Assembly: GCF_937616625.2 (NCBI RefSeq)
Contig: NC_065574.1
Span: 2,046,001 to 2,110,000 of the forward strand
Direction of reading: 5' to 3'
DNA: 64,000 bases
From: Mercurialis annua
Taxonomy: Eukaryota > Streptophyta > Magnoliopsida > Malpighiales > Euphorbiaceae
In this document: positions 32,293-44,049 of the stretch, piece by piece
Layout: the number at the start of each line of letters is the position of its first letter
Numbering within the stretch: position 1 is the first letter of the stretch
Made by a program: the position numbers and the translations under genes
Notes under the pieces: model-generated
Databases searched by the model: none
Told to the model about the DNA's origin: nothing
Seen by the model: only the letters and a program-made list of their open reading frames with translations

Positions 32293-32580
32293 ATGGCTAT
32301 AATATTTGGCTGCCCTCCTTGCCAAGCAAATTCTGCGTCGATCTACATCAGCTGCAAATAGAACAGCCTCTGGATGTTCATGTGTGCCTAAAGGTTTCTT
32401 AGCAATATATGTGGGCGAGACAGAGAAGAAACAATATGTAGTTCCCGTATCCTATCTGAGAGAGGCTTCATTTCAAGATTTGTTAAGTAAAGCTGAAGAA
32501 GAATTCGGGTTTGATCATCAACAATTCCTTGTATGGAGGATACTTTTGTTCATGTCACTTATAATTTGTGTAGAACATAA
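32293..32580 (+). pseudogene. SAUR pseudogene, MARY type, two frameshifts
   Basis: The ATG at 32293 is followed after two codons by a one-base insertion that takes the MARY-type N-terminus out of frame. From 32306 the next frame reads [15 protein letters not shown] through [20 protein letters not shown]. After DH a 13-base deletion removes most of PMGGLTIP and shifts the frame again; the final codons of the subtype and the TAA at 32578-32580 remain in the third frame. Promoter and 3' UTR, including TGTAAATA near 32652, are still recognisable. Confidence 0.9.
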
Positions 32581-32993
32581 GAAAATATGGCTGTAGACTA
32601 AACTAACTTACCACACAGAACAATTTTGTATGATAGGAACTTCTTGGTTAATGTAAATAGTCTATTTTATTTTTTTCAAACGTCAGATGTTTATATTCTT
32701 TTATCATTGATTATCTGCTAAATTCCAGTTTACAAATTATATTCATCTTTTAGTCATCCATTATATAATTAAGAATAATAAACAAAGGACTAATTTATCA
32801 AAAAAAAATAAACAAAGGACTAGCGAAAGGATTAAATGACGTAATGCAACGGAATTGATCAATAGGACTCAATGTTAAATCTGATAGAAATTAAACAGGA
32901 CAGAACTAAAATTCATGAAATTGGGCTTTGTTTGACTTTGAATAACAGCTAGTTAATACTAGTACTTAGTTAGTTTAGTTAAATGTTTAACTA

Positions 32994-33044
32994 TCCCACA
33001 TTGAATACAAGAGAAAGGAATCAAAAGTAAGAGTATTATAAAAT
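32994..33044 (+). promoter_or_regulatory. U2 snRNA promoter (USE + TATA)
   Basis: TCCCACATTG at 32994-33003 (one change from the consensus TCCCACATCG seen in the other three copies) and TATAAAAT at 33037-33044. The spacing is the same as in the other copies. Confidence 0.85.
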
Positions 33045-33068
33045 AAAAAACTTGAGATGGTACATAGC

Positions 33069-33261
33069 ATACCTTTCTCGGCCTTTTGGCTAAGATCAAG
33101 TGTAGTATCTGTTCTTATCAGTTTAATATCTGATATGTGGGTCATCGGCCCACACGATATTAAATTTATTTTTTCAAGGGAAGAGTCCACCGCAGTAGCT
33201 TGCTATTGGGACTCTCGAGCGTCGCCCATGCGTTGCACTATTGCAAGGGCCTGGCGCACCC
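33069..33261 (+). ncRNA. U2: U2 spliceosomal snRNA
   Basis: Full-length U2 sequence with the 5' domain identical to the other copies. Its 3' domain is the most variable of the four (CACCGCAGTAGC, CTATTGCAAGGGCC). The altered base in its USE may lower its expression. Confidence 0.93.
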
Positions 33262-33629
33262 TACCAACTCTAGTTGCAAGAATCGAACTCCTAAGTTTTA
33301 GCTAAGATTTGATTTATTTAAACCAGTGATTGAGTTTCATGCAGATATTTGTTTAAATAACTTCTGATCATTTTTTAATATTTAAACAAAGCAGAACAAG
33401 CAGAAGCAATTACCGATTATTTTGAACTGATCTGTCCATAATTTCTGTAATTTCATTAGTATTTGTCTGCCATTGAAGTTTAAAACGCCCTGTTTTCCCA
33501 CTTTGTTAATACAGGAAAACTCAATTTGAGAATGTAAGTAATTGTCTTAAGAAAATATGCAGGGCTTTTTAATTCACAAAATTCATTTGAAAAGAAAAAG
33601 TGTTATGCCATTTATAAATAAGTGTTCAT

Positions 33630-33637
33630 TATTTACA
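33630..33637 (-). promoter_or_regulatory. TGTAAATA element in SAUR 3' UTR
   Basis: Minus-strand TGTAAATA about 47 bp past the stop of the SAUR at 33684-33971. Confidence 0.5.
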
Positions 33638-33683
33638 TTGGTCTGGCATGTTCTACCATTACAAAATTGTTTTTCAGTCTTTA

Positions 33684-33971
33684 CTATCTACTCAAGCTAG
33701 AAGTTACATTAATAAAAGTCTCTTCTCTACAAGGAATTGTTAAACCGCCCATTGGGTGATCAAATCCAAACTGCTCTTCTGCTTTGCTTAGCAGATCTTG
33801 AAATGTAGGCTGGTTAAGATAGGACACGGGAACTACAAATCGCTTTTTCTCTGTCTCTCCAATGTAAACTGCTAGGAATCCTTTTGGCATATTTGAAGAT
33901 GTCGAGTGAGATGTATTTGCAGATCTGCGAATAATTTGCTTGACAAGAACAGATGCAAGATGTCTGGCCAT
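33684..33971 (-). CDS. SAUR family protein, MARH type
   Basis: 95 residues: [20 protein letters not shown], core [20 protein letters not shown] (the usual V of VPKG is M), [31 protein letters not shown]. It is divergent from the SAUR at 34786 with 814 bp between start codons. Its promoter shows CTCTACAC / TATATATA on the minus strand near 34075-34095. Confidence 0.95.
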   Translation of the reverse strand: MARHLASVLVKQIIRRSANTSHSTSSNMPKGFLAVYIGETEKKRFVVPVSYLNQPTFQDLLSKAEEQFGFDHPMGGLTIPCREETFINVTSSLSR

Positions 33972-34373
33972 AGTGATCTTTTGGATGTAACTTTGCGGAT
34001 AATGTTGAGAGGCTTAACTCTGTAGTTTAAGAGAATGGTATTGCTGTGTATGGTTGAGTTTGCTAGAGGTTTCGAAGTGTAGAGATATATATAGATGACG
34101 ATGAGTACGTATATGGCAGATGTGAATGAGTGCTAAAAAACAAATTGGTTAGGACATAAGCCATTTAAGGGTCATGTGGCATTCTCTACTAGTTATAATA
34201 CCTCCATGCCCTACATTTATGTCTATAAACAAATTGAAAGCCACCAAAAGATTTAAAAATGATATGATAGCTAATCTTGATATTAAACATGGTTGAGACA
34301 ATTTGTGATGTCCAAATTTAGCTAGCAGCTAACAGCCTTACATTGCTTGATCATTTGCCACAATCACATGGTA

Positions 34374-34450
34374 TGTCTCATTCATTTTACACAGTAGATA
34401 ACACAAGCTATGCCCCTAATCTAATTCTCAGCTACTTACTTACTTGTCTC
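34374..34450 (+). promoter_or_regulatory. Two TGTCTC auxin-response cores
   Basis: TGTCTC at 34374-34379 and 34445-34450 in the shared promoter of the pair 33684/34786, in sequence contexts conserved with other MAVR-type SAUR promoters (for example 53356-53361 and 57371-57376). Confidence 0.5.
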
Positions 34451-34785
34451 ATGGATCGATATGCCTAATCCAATCTGATCTGGCTTATATTTATACCTTT
34501 AACATCTATATCAGCACCGATTTCCCGGCTGTCCTTCCAATCTTTAAAGCATTTTGTTGCCTTCAAACATGAATTTTGTAAATACCCCATTTTGTTGATT
34601 AGTTAGAAGACAATGCATGTGATACAATCTTATTCATTAATTTGAGAATCTCTATATACTATATGTATTATCTTCAAATACTTTCTTCTCAAACCAACAA
34701 TTTCACATTCTCTTCAAGTACTATCCTTTCCAAGAACAACCTCCAATTCCTTCTAAAATATTTATAATAATTCATCCAAGAAACA

Positions 34786-35070
34786 ATGGCTGTACAATTT
34801 TCTAGTGTTCTCCGTGCTGCTTTTTTGTCTTCAAAGAAATCTATTTCAAGATCCTTAGATGTGCCGAGAGGCTTCTTTGCTGTGTATGTTGGCGAGACAG
34901 AGAAGAAGCGATTTTTGGTTCCAATATCGTACCTGAACCAGCCTTCATTTCAAGATTTGCTCAATAAAGCTGAAGAAGAATTCGGATTTGATCATCCAAT
35001 GGGCGGTTTGACAATTCCTTGCACAGAGGAGAGTTTTATCGATGCCACTTCTAACTTGAGCAGAGCATAA
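34786..35070 (+). CDS. SAUR family protein, MAVR type
   Basis: 94 residues: [20 protein letters not shown], core [58 protein letters not shown]. Its 3' UTR has the conserved TTTTGTATCATAGGAAT block, but the octamer is TGTAAACT, one of the few copies without an exact TGTAAATA. Confidence 0.95.
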   Translation: MAVQFSSVLRAAFLSSKKSISRSLDVPRGFFAVYVGETEKKRFLVPISYLNQPSFQDLLNKAEEEFGFDHPMGGLTIPCTEESFIDATSNLSRA

Positions 35071-35244
35071 ATTAGAGAAGGCAGAGCTTTACACTAACCC
35101 CACAAACAATTTTGTATCATAGGAATCTTACATTCAATGTAAACTAGTCTATTTTGAAGTTCGGTAACTTTGTCAAGGCTTTTATCCATTCTAGCTCCCA
35201 TGATTCTGATAACTCACTGGACATGTAGATATTTCCTATTGACT

Positions 35245-37104
35245 TCAGATGAAAATTTCAGGTCTCTTGTCGTCAACCATGAATTTATTAACACGTCCTT
35301 CGATTTCAATTAAGCTAACAGCTCTGCATTTGAAGATCTCATGATCATTCATTAGTTCCCTAATATTCTTCACATCTTCCCATATTCTAGCTTCAGAAAA
35401 CAAATTTGAAAGAAGCACATAAACACCTGAACTGCACCGCTCCAATTCCAAGATTTGTTTAAGAATTTGTTTCTCCATCTCAATGTTTCCGTAGATCCTA
35501 CAGGCGCCGAGTAAAGCACCCCATATTACAATATCAATATCAGGTTTCATCGGCATTCCTCTTATTAGATTAACAGCTTCTTCTAAGAAACCTCCTCTCC
35601 CAAGAAGATCAACCATGCCTGCATAATGCTCAATTTCAGGTTTAATCCCATAAACAGAGCGCATTCTTTCAAAATAACATAATCCACTGTCTACAAGGCC
35701 GCTGTGGCTACAAGCTGAAAGCAATCCCGTGAAGGTTATTTCATCAGGCTAAATGCCTTCAACTTGCATCTTTTCGAAAAGCTGAACAGCTTCGAGTCCA
35801 CAGCCATGTAATGCTAGGGCACCGATAATTGCATTCCAAGAAACTACATTCTTTTTCAGCATCTCATTGAACACATTGATGGCAATCCTAAGAGCACCGC
35901 ATTTTGCATACATGTCTAGAAGTGAGTTGCATAGAGTGATATAATGTGTGCTGTTAATGTTGCAAATATAACCATGGATTTTCTTTCCCATGACTAAATC
36001 ACCATTTTGACTACAGGCTGAAAGAACACAAAGTAAAGTGGCCTCATTCGGCTTCACTCTCAAATTAAGCATCTCATGGAAAAGATCTATAGCTTCTATA
36101 CATTAACCTCCCTGAACATAACAAGAAATCATCGAGTTCCAAGAAACCACATTCTTCACTGGCATACGATCAAAATTCTTCCTTGCAAATTCAACAAGGC
36201 CATGTCTAGCATAAGCACTTACCATAGAAGTCCAAGAAACCACATTCTTATCATGTATCCCACCAAAAACTCTCTCAGCTGACCGCATATCCCCGCATTT
36301 AGCATACATATCAACTAAAGCATTCTTACAAACTAAATCTATCTCCATGCCAGTAATCTCAATATACAAATGCACAAACCTACCCAAATTGATATCACAT
36401 CTCCGCGAACAAACCAAAAGCAAGTTAACTAAAGTAAACTCATCAGGCTCTGCTCCCTTTTCCCTCATCTCTTTAAACAATAAAAACACTTCTTTACACC
36501 GACCCATTTTTTTCTCTCAGACATATAATCAAACACTTGCCGTGCATACCCAACAAACCCACAAGCAAATAGGCATTTATCAAACCATTTCCAACACAAA
36601 CAAGTGGTACAATACCCAACTTTATAGCATGACCATGAACAATCATGCACATCAAATACAAGCTTTAAGCACAAAAGGGAAAGTGAATTCATTCGGAGAA
36701 TGACCAAATTCGATCATTTCGCAGTATAAAAGTATCGAATTTATTGAATTGTTACTGTTGCAGTAACCTCTAATTAGACTATTGTACATGAACTTATTGG
36801 GTATTGAAATTTGATCAAAAACTAGCTGGGCATAGTCTAGATTGCCCTTATCAGAAACAGCACAAAAAGATACTAACTTGCCAAGAGTAAGAGTCTGATC
36901 AGTGAGGCTATTGAGGACAATTTGGGCATGAATTTGCTTCAATTGTTTCATACAAGTGCATTTTTCTAGCAAATTTTGAAGAATTTGGTGAGTTTGGGAC
37001 TTGAATTGGTGGTTTGATGTTAGGGTTTGATTAAGGCGGGAAGCAACGGTAAAATATTCGAACATGGCAGTAGGCGGTTTAGCAACAAAACTGAAATCAA
37101 ACAT
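35245..37104 (-). pseudogene. PPR protein pseudogene (PLS/E class)
   Basis: Reads from MFDFSFVAKPPTAMFEYF at 37104 through pentatricopeptide repeats (LDYAQLVFDQI, NSLIRGYCNS, PNEFTFPFVLKAC, VVSWNSMISCYV, NVVSWNAIIGALALHG) to an E-type end (VYVLLSNLFSEARIWEDVKN, SLIEIEGRVNKFMVDDK). Such proteins bind organellar transcripts, often for C-to-U editing. The frame is broken by a frameshift and stops around 36510-36680, with about one repeat missing, and by in-frame stops at 36103-36105 and 35749-35751. Most pieces stay in one frame, so decay is moderate. Confidence 0.9.
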
Positions 37105-37115
37105 ATCATAATAAA

Positions 37116-37418
37116 TAGGCTATATTTATTTTTGGAGTCCCTGAACTATACGACTTATGATTATCTGGTCCCTCATCTTTAGTTATATCTTCTTTAATCC
37201 TAAACTTCTATTTTTAATCAATTGAGTCCTTGAATTTCTATTTTTTCAACAGTTGGATCCTTAAACTTTTTTTTAACAGTTGGGTCCTTCTCAAGCCCCT
37301 TAAAAGGATCCAATTGACCAAAAAATATAAGTTTATGGACTGGAAGAGACAAAATTGAAGATGGGGGACGAATAATCAAAAGTTGTTAGTTTAGGGATCT
37401 CAAAATAGGTTTAGCCTA
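37116..37418. mobile_element. MITE-like TIR element, 303 bp
   Basis: Ends TAGGCTATA...GAGTCCCTGAACTA and the reverse complement of ...TAGGGATCTC...TAGCCTA form inverted repeats of roughly 60 bp. ATAAA flanks both sides. It sits just upstream of the PPR pseudogene start. The first ~56 bp recur after the duplicated PPR fragment (39083-39138). Confidence 0.65.
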
Positions 37419-37658
37419 ATAAATACAATTCTAAAGAAAACAGAAAAGAAAAAGAATCCATCTCTAAGTCCGATGACAAATATATACTAAACCTTTTGTA
37501 AACTGATAGGCATAAGTTATAATTTTTGAATAGTAAAAATCAAAAATACATAATAAAATTACAAAACACGCTAAATTATACGATTTCATTTGTACTTAAC
37601 CATATAACTAATTGTCTTTATTACAATGCGTTTAAAAAAATGGAGATCGTTGAGGAAA

Positions 37659-38614
37659 TCATTTTCTACATCTTCTCTTTAGAGGTGGAAGAATTGGCTC
37701 ATTAGAAAGGGGTGATGATTGCTCTTCTGATTTTAATTGGCAGCCAATTGAACAATATTTGTAATTTGATGAACGATGAACTTGATGATGTTGTATGAGA
37801 TCCCTCTTACATGTTTCACATCTTGAATGATAATTATTTAATTTTCCGTTTTCGCATTCTTTTTGAAGTCTAGGTCTCGAATTAATATAGATGATGGTAG
37901 TATTATTGATCTTGTAAGTTTGAATTTTCGATACATCGTAATTTGTCAGTGTTGTAGGAGGAACACTAATGTGATATGAAGCTTTATAAACCTACAAAAA
38001 ATATAAAAAAAATTACAAAGTGAAAAAGTAAATGCTAAATTAAGGTGTATGACAAATAAAAAATTTGGTGTAAGATCATGTATTAAATTTAATGTAACGG
38101 TTACTACAACTACTCACAACTTACAACAACAACAACAACGAATAGTCAATTTGATTTTTTTACAAGAGATAAATAACACAACAGATTGCACTTAGAAAAT
38201 TAAAGAGGAAATTAGAGTCATGTCACAGATAATAATAATATTACAAACACAAGATGCAAGATTTAATCAACCTTAAAACTTGAGTTTTGAGCCATGATTC
38301 GTTTTTATTGTAAATCAATTAACAGAATAGTAAAGAGGAAGTAATAAGGATAAAAAAACAACTAGAGACATAATATAATCTAATAAAATTTAATTATGAC
38401 TAATTTTAAAACTTACTTGAACAATGTTGTGATCTTTATGATCTTTTCGATCTCTTTTGCAAACTTCACATAATGTGAAATTTGATGTAGATTTTATACA
38501 ATCCAAGCAGAAAAAATTGTAATGTTTTGAATAGTGAAATTTGCATGGTTCATAAAACTTAGTTTGTAACAGCGCTTGTAACCATGAAAAAGACTCAATA
38601 ACTTTTTTAATGAA
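37659..38614 (-). CDS. PLATZ zinc-binding protein gene, start codon not visible
   Basis: Two exons on the minus strand, 38417-38614 and 37659-37991, joined by a GT/AG intron (donor CAA|GTAAGT, acceptor TTTGTAG|GTT). Exon 1 reads WLQALLQTKFYEPCKFH, YNFFCLDCIKS, LCEVCKRDRKDHKDHNIVQ. Exon 2 reads YKASYHISVPPT, KIQTYKINN, IIYINSRPRLQ, CETCKRDL, YKYCSIGCQL and ends KRRCRK-stop. This is the Cys/His layout of the plant PLATZ family of AT-rich-sequence binding transcriptional repressors. At least 176 residues are open. No ATG precedes them: the frame runs back through ATT (38609-38611) to a TAG. Either a short upstream exon is used (an AG acceptor lies at the border) or the start codon has been lost. 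Confidence 0.75.
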
Positions 38615-38807
38615 CTAAATTTATGTAGCAGTTGATTCGTATTATTTGCACATATATAGAGTAGCAAACGTTGAATCCGAACTATACAGGGACTCCTTCC
38701 TATTTAGTATTTATTTTTCAATTAAAATATTCCTTTTCCATTTAGGAATGTATTAAAAATAAAAAAAATCGGAATTAATTTCTTTTAGATTTCATGAGAA
38801 ATAAGTG

Positions 38808-39082
38808 GTACAATACCCACCTTTACAGCACAAAAGATACTAATTTTCCGAGTGTAAGAGTCTAATCAGTGAGGCTATTGTGGACAACTTGGTCATGAAT
38901 TTGCTTCAATTGTTTCATACAAGTGCATTTTTCTTGCAAATTATGAAGAATTTGGTGAGTTTGGGACTTGAATTGGTGGTTTGATATTAGGGTTTGATTA
39001 AGGCGGGAAGCAACTGTTAAAGATTTGAACATGGAAGTTGGCGGTTAAGCAACAAAACTAAAATCAGACATATCATAATAAA
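38808..39082 (-). pseudogene. Partial duplicate of the PPR 5' end
   Basis: Matches 36600-36630 and then 36855-37115 of the PPR pseudogene, joined at the short shared word ACAGCA, so about 230 bp were deleted inside it. Minus-strand text corresponding to ILQNLLEKCTCMKQLKQIHA is recognisable with changes. It is followed by the truncated MITE end at 39083-39138. Confidence 0.75.
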
Positions 39083-39138
39083 TAGGCTATATTTGTTTTT
39101 GAAGTCCCTGAACTATACGACTTATGATTATCTGGTCC
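39083..39138. repeat. Truncated copy of the MITE-like element
   Basis: About 56 bp matching the first end of the element at 37116-37418; the rest is missing. Confidence 0.65.
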
Positions 39139-39514
39139 CAAATTTGTGCATACGAAATTATAGATAAAATTGATTCGTGGATTTTTGTATTATACCTTTT
39201 TTGTTCAAAAGGTCCTTAAGGACATCAATTATAACAAAACTAGAAGAAATTATATATCATTTCAAAAAATTTACTAAGCAATAACCAGATACAAGTAATA
39301 AAGCATATATAGAAGAAATTATAACATTGTGAAATCCACAACCTTCATCTTTGCTGTTGTTAGTGGAAACATGAACTGAAGATTGTATTATACAATATAT
39401 TACATTAATTGACATTTTAAGCAAAGGTTGCATTTACATATCAAAAAAATTAATAAAAAGGCAGAAGTTTGTGGCTAGATGAATCTATTAACTTGGAAAG
39501 AGATCTGCCCATAA

Positions 39515-39745
39515 GGCAATTTCAAGAAATCCACTTCAACATCTGTGCCGAAAGGTTTCTTGGTCGGCGAAACAGAGAGGAAGCGATTCTTAGTTCCGGT
39601 ATCATACTAAAACCAGCCGTTCTTTCAAGATTTGTTAAGTAAAGCAGAAGAAGAGTTCGGGTTTGATCATCCAACAGGCGGTTTCACAATTCCTTGCACG
39701 GAGGATGATTTTCTCCATATCACTTCAAACTCGTGCAGACCATAA
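39515..39745 (+). pseudogene. SAUR pseudogene (paralog of 11173)
   Basis: A plus-strand SAUR frame from KKSTSTSVPKGFLVGETERKR to [16 protein letters not shown] with TAA at 39743-39745. Four codons (A-V-Y-V) are missing after GFL and a TAA replaces the L codon in SYLNQP. The N-terminus is not recognisable. Its downstream flank matches that of the SAUR at 11173 in inverted orientation, which ties both to the large inverted duplication. TGTAAATA is near 39806-39813. Confidence 0.85.
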
Positions 39746-40283
39746 GAAGTACAGCTTTTTAGTATACTAATCAATTTTGTATGACATGAATTTCATGTAT
39801 TCCATGTAAATACTTCTTTTAACAAATGAAACAGATACATTTTTCCTATACAGATCAGTTTTTTTAATCTTATTTTGTCTATTGTCAATTACCTGTCTCT
39901 AACTACACTAACAAACAACTATACTATCAGTGATACTGTGATACATACAAGTAAAAAGAAAACTATATTAAACTCTCTATATATGTAATTCTATAGTAAT
40001 CAGTGGTTAACAAAGGCATTAAATTTTGTATTGTTCAAATAGAACAATAGTAAATTGAACACGTATGCATGTCTTGGGAGCACACAGGTAAATGTAATTA
40101 TAGTTTTCTTTTAGTTGCAGTACTGGTCTAGATATATAATTTAATTTAATTGGAATCTTGATGCAAAGGTCAAATATTTGTGCTCATTTGATTTTCTGGG
40201 TTCAATTTGTTTGCTGATTTAGCCATTCACAATCACAGGGGCAAGCATTTGAGGTGAAGTTGATAAGGAGGGCGTGACAATCC

Positions 40284-40917
40284 ATGGAAACTGATTACGG
40301 GATATCTCTTTTCGGAAGGCCACCGTTTTTGAATGGTACGGACTACACAGATTATATGTATTGGAAGATAAAGATGAGAGTTTTAATCGAAGCAATGGAT
40401 TTGGGGATGTGGGTGTTGATCCAGAATGGATCACTCAATCTTCCAACAAAGCCGGCATTGGAGATTGATGAGAGGCTGATTCAATTGGAGAAACACGCTA
40501 TGCATGTCTTATACTGTGCTCTAGACGACAATGCAGTCGCTAGTGTCTTTGGATGCCACTCTGCCAAGGCGATATGGGATAAGCTTGAGCTTATTCATGA
40601 AGGAAACGCTCGAGTCAAAGAAATTTAGATTAGTATGCTAGAAGAGGATTATGAGCAGTTAAAGATGGTGCCTTATGAGTCCATAAATGAAATGTTTATT
40701 AGGTTTTTGCACATCATAAATGCCTTGAGCTCTCTAGGAAAGACGTATTCTGATGCGGCTCTTGTGAGTAAATTTCTCAGGTCGATTTCAACCAAAAGTT
40801 GCACGAATTCGAGAGACGAAAGATCTTAGTAGGACGAGCATTCATGAGATGGTTGGTTTCTTAATGGCAGAACAGATATGGATGAAAAGGGAAGAAAAGG
40901 AGGGACAGGTATCATAA
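40284..40917 (+). pseudogene. Copia-gag-like (UBN2) ORF, broken copy
   Basis: Paralog of 10144-10788 in the inverted block. It opens METDYGISLFGRPPFLNGTD; an in-frame TAG at 40626-40628 falls before ISMLEEDYEQ, and an 11-base deletion near 40790 shifts the frame before the end. The terminal GGACAGGTATCATAA is kept. Confidence 0.85.
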
Positions 40918-41277
40918 TTTGTTTTTTCTGTAAATCTAATTAGGACTAATGCACATACTATCAACTAAATTTGATCTTTCAGTTTTAGTCAAATCGCCTA
41001 ATTTGGTGTGATAGTATGCTCCATCTAAGTTTTGATATTTTGTTTCCATTTCCGAAAATATATCTAAAACTTCGAAACTCTATATTTACAACTTATTATT
41101 ACAAATAATGCCACTTCGCCATTTTAAGAATCAGCTTAGATTATTTACCTATGATATGTATTGGATGATGCTATGCTTAACACTCCCTCTCAGCTAGTTT
41201 TTGCACAGAAACTTATTCACTATTATGATCCATATTTCATTTCCACTTCCGAAAATATTTCTAATCAACCAAGAATG

Positions 41278-41345
41278 ATGGCAGAACGTATTATTCTCCG
41301 CATTTCTGTTTGGGGTGCAAAGAAATATACATTGACATCGTTTAG
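41278..41345 (+). pseudogene. Relic of a SAUR 5' end
   Basis: MMAERIILRISVWGAKK-like frame preceded by TTTCTAATCAACCAAGA; the counterpart of the minus-strand relic at 9735-9810 in the inverted copy. Confidence 0.5.
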
Positions 41346-41640
41346 TTGATGATAAAAATAAACAGAACAGAATAATTCAGGAAATTGAGCATTGAATAAC
41401 AACTAATAGTAGGGCAATTTTATGTAAAATCAAGATTCTCTGTTTCAATGTTGTTGCAGATCAAATCACATTCGTTCTAACTAAACTAAACTAAACAAAT
41501 TGCTGCAATTATGCTCAAAAAGTAATCTCCTATAAGCATATAACTCGAAAATAGTTTTTCCAATCCAATCATGTTTATGAAAATTCATCTAATAGTAAAC
41601 AGCAGTTCTTGAAGTTCTAATGACAACCTGACAACCCTTT

Positions 41641-43842
41641 TCATTCACGAGGAAAATGAGTTTCATCCAAATCAAAATCGACGGGTTGTATTTCTCCCAC
41701 GCCCTGTCCCGGAGACAGTGTATCAATTTCAGGATTGAAATAGTCACTCATCTTACTGTAACAGGCTTCTAGTTCTTCCCTATTCTGAAAAAAATGCATA
41801 AATGTCATTATCATGCAGATTTATATATGAAAAACAGTTACTCAAACTGAACGTTATATTTATATAACTAGTTCATACCAGTTGGAGATCTTTGATTGTA
41901 AACCTTTCCATACATTCAGAATACTTTGCAGCGTCCATTGCTTTAACGATCATAAGAACAGCTGATGCTGCTACCGATGAAGGCCTGAACTGTATACATC
42001 TTATGTCTGCAATAGTTTAACTATTTCATCAGAATAAGTTCAAATATGTTCAACACGACTTGATCGGATGCTCAATTATTAATATACCTTCGTGTGATTG
42101 ATATATCAGCTGAGTAACATCCGACTTGAACTTCGATCCTCGTTCTTCTGCTATAGAACTGAAGCTCGGCACATAATATAGAGCATTTACAGCATTTACG
42201 CAATTCTCCAGCGGACCAATTCTATCGAGAATCAGACTCTCAACAGTCTCAACATCTTTTTCATCAATTTCCATATAAGGTTCCTGTTTCTGTTCAAAGA
42301 AAAAATATTCATGATGCTAAAAGAAAAACAGACTCAACATAAGAAATGAAACATGGAGATACGTACCAGATTTATTATCTTGTCGATAGAATCATCATTC
42401 ATCTTCACACCAATAAACAGGCAACTCAATGCGAGTATCTTAACACGGTAAGCAACATCTCTCTCCCCTAATGTCTAAACCAATTAAGAACTTCAGGTCA
42501 GTACAGTAATTAAGCAGACACATAATTTAGCACAACACTTGTAAAATTTACCGGCAATGTATGGGTCGAAGTGAATCTATCGAAGATGTTCATAGCCAGA
42601 TATCGAACATTAGCGTCGAATAGATCAATCATGGCGCTCTGCATCAGATTTCACATCCCATTCAACAACCAGTTAATTACGCACTTAACCAAAATTCGCT
42701 AAAATGAAACCATTGGGTTTAGTTCTTTCATGTCAAAAACCCCAAATATTTTGAAGTTGTCAGGATACAAGCAGAAGCAGAAATAAAACACAAATTTTTC
42801 TTTCTATGCTTTCCTACTAACCAAACAAACTTCAGCACATGTTTATTTTTCAAGAAACTAAATTTTCTTTTATATCATCCCTAAAGATTCTTTTATATCA
42901 TCCCAAATTTTCTAGTCTAGCAAACACGATAAAGGCAGGATTGAAATACCAAAACAATAAAGATTTGAAACTACATTAATCTCCAAGATTTGAAACTACA
43001 AGCATTAATTTTCAAGAAAACCAAATAAAGATCTGAAACTACATTAATCTTCAAGAAAACCAGATAAAATTTGAAACTATATTAATCTTCAAAATTTGCA
43101 ACTATATTAATCTTCAAGATTCCGAACTGCATTAATCTTCAAGAAAACAAACAAAGAATTGAAATTACACTAATCTTCAAGAAACCGATTAAAGATTTAA
43201 AGCTACAGTAATCTTCAAGAAACCGAATAACGATTTGAAACTACATTAATGTTCAAGATTTGAAACCCTAAAGACCCAAAAAGAAGGCAAAACAAATAAA
43301 GATTAAGCTCAAGAAAAGCAAGAGAAGGATTAAAGACTGACTTGAGCGATGAAGGGTACAACTACTCGTCTGAGTTTCCAGTAAGATGCGTGAGTTGTGG
43401 CTCTAACATTCAAAGACTTGTAAAACTGACCGGATAAAGATTTGAAACTACATTAATCTTTAAGAAAACAAATAAAGAATTGAAACTACATTTATCTACA
43501 AGAAACCGAATAAAGAATTGAAACTACATTAATCTTCCAGAAATCGAATAAAGATTTGAAACTACATTAATCTCCAAGAAAACAAGTAAAGATTCGAAAC
43601 CACATATTAATCTTCAAGAAACCAAATAACGATTTGAAACCCTAAAGACCAAAAAAGAAGGCAAAACAACAAAAGGATTAACGACTCACTTGAGCGATGA
43701 AGCGTACAATTTCTCGTCTGAGTTTCCAATAAGATGCGTGAGTTCTGGCTCTAACATTTAAAGACTTGGGTTCCACTGCTAGCCATTGTTCTACTTGTCT
43801 TCTCTCAGAAACACTCAATCTCTCATCTGTCACAGTCTCCAT
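41641..43842 (-). CDS. Cyclin-like protein, intact paralog
   Basis: Six exons on the minus strand: 43690-43842, 42552-42638, 42367-42474, 42088-42289, 41879-42006, 41641-41784; exons 2-6 have exactly the lengths of the copy at 2057-9427 and all borders are GT/AG. The product is about 273 residues: ERRQVEQWLAVEPKSLNVRA, NIFDRFTSTHTLP, LAMSCLFIGLKM-type cyclin box, VESLILDRIGP, RPSSVAASAVL, and a C-terminus ending DETHFPRE. Cyclins activate CDKs; this one looks D-type-related but divergent, without an LxCxE motif. Its promoter is the conserved module at 43920-43991. Exon 1 is 13 codons shorter than in the disrupted copy. Intron 1 contains a second, partial exon 1. Confidence 0.85.
42955..43265 (-). 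repeat. Intronic minisatellite
   Basis: Degenerate 35-40 bp tandem units (GAAACTACATTAATCTTCAAG and AAACCAAATAAAGATTT), the same family as 2330-2575, read on the other strand. A further block lies at about 43435-43630. Confidence 0.75.
43351..43424 (-). pseudogene. Extra partial exon 1 of the cyclin-like gene
   Basis: Minus-strand SLNVRATTHASYWKLRRVVV, PFIAQ followed by a splice-donor-like GTCAGT. It duplicates the 3' part of exon 1 inside intron 1 and is more similar to exon 1 of the disrupted copy (RRVVVPFIAQ) than to the true exon 1 at 43690 (RREIVRFIAQ). It has no start codon. Confidence 0.75.
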
Positions 43843-43919
43843 TTTCAATTTTGCTTTAGAGAAAGAAAAGAAAAGAAAATGAGGGAGTAGTAATGTTTTT
43901 CTTTTCTCTGCTCAGTTGG

Positions 43920-43991
43920 TTATATATAAACAGCTACAGATTCTTTGGAGCCAAAGTTAGTTATGCAACTGCAAATGGTATGTTGCCACGT
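43920..43991 (-). promoter_or_regulatory. Conserved core promoter of the cyclin-like family
   Basis: TATA box at 43921-43929 and minus-strand ACGTGGCA at 43984-43991, the counterpart of 1895-1985. Confidence 0.65.
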
Positions 43992-44049
43992 AAGAACTCA
44001 CTGAGCACGGGAAAATCTTCGAGCTTCTATTAAATACAGAAATTAAATA

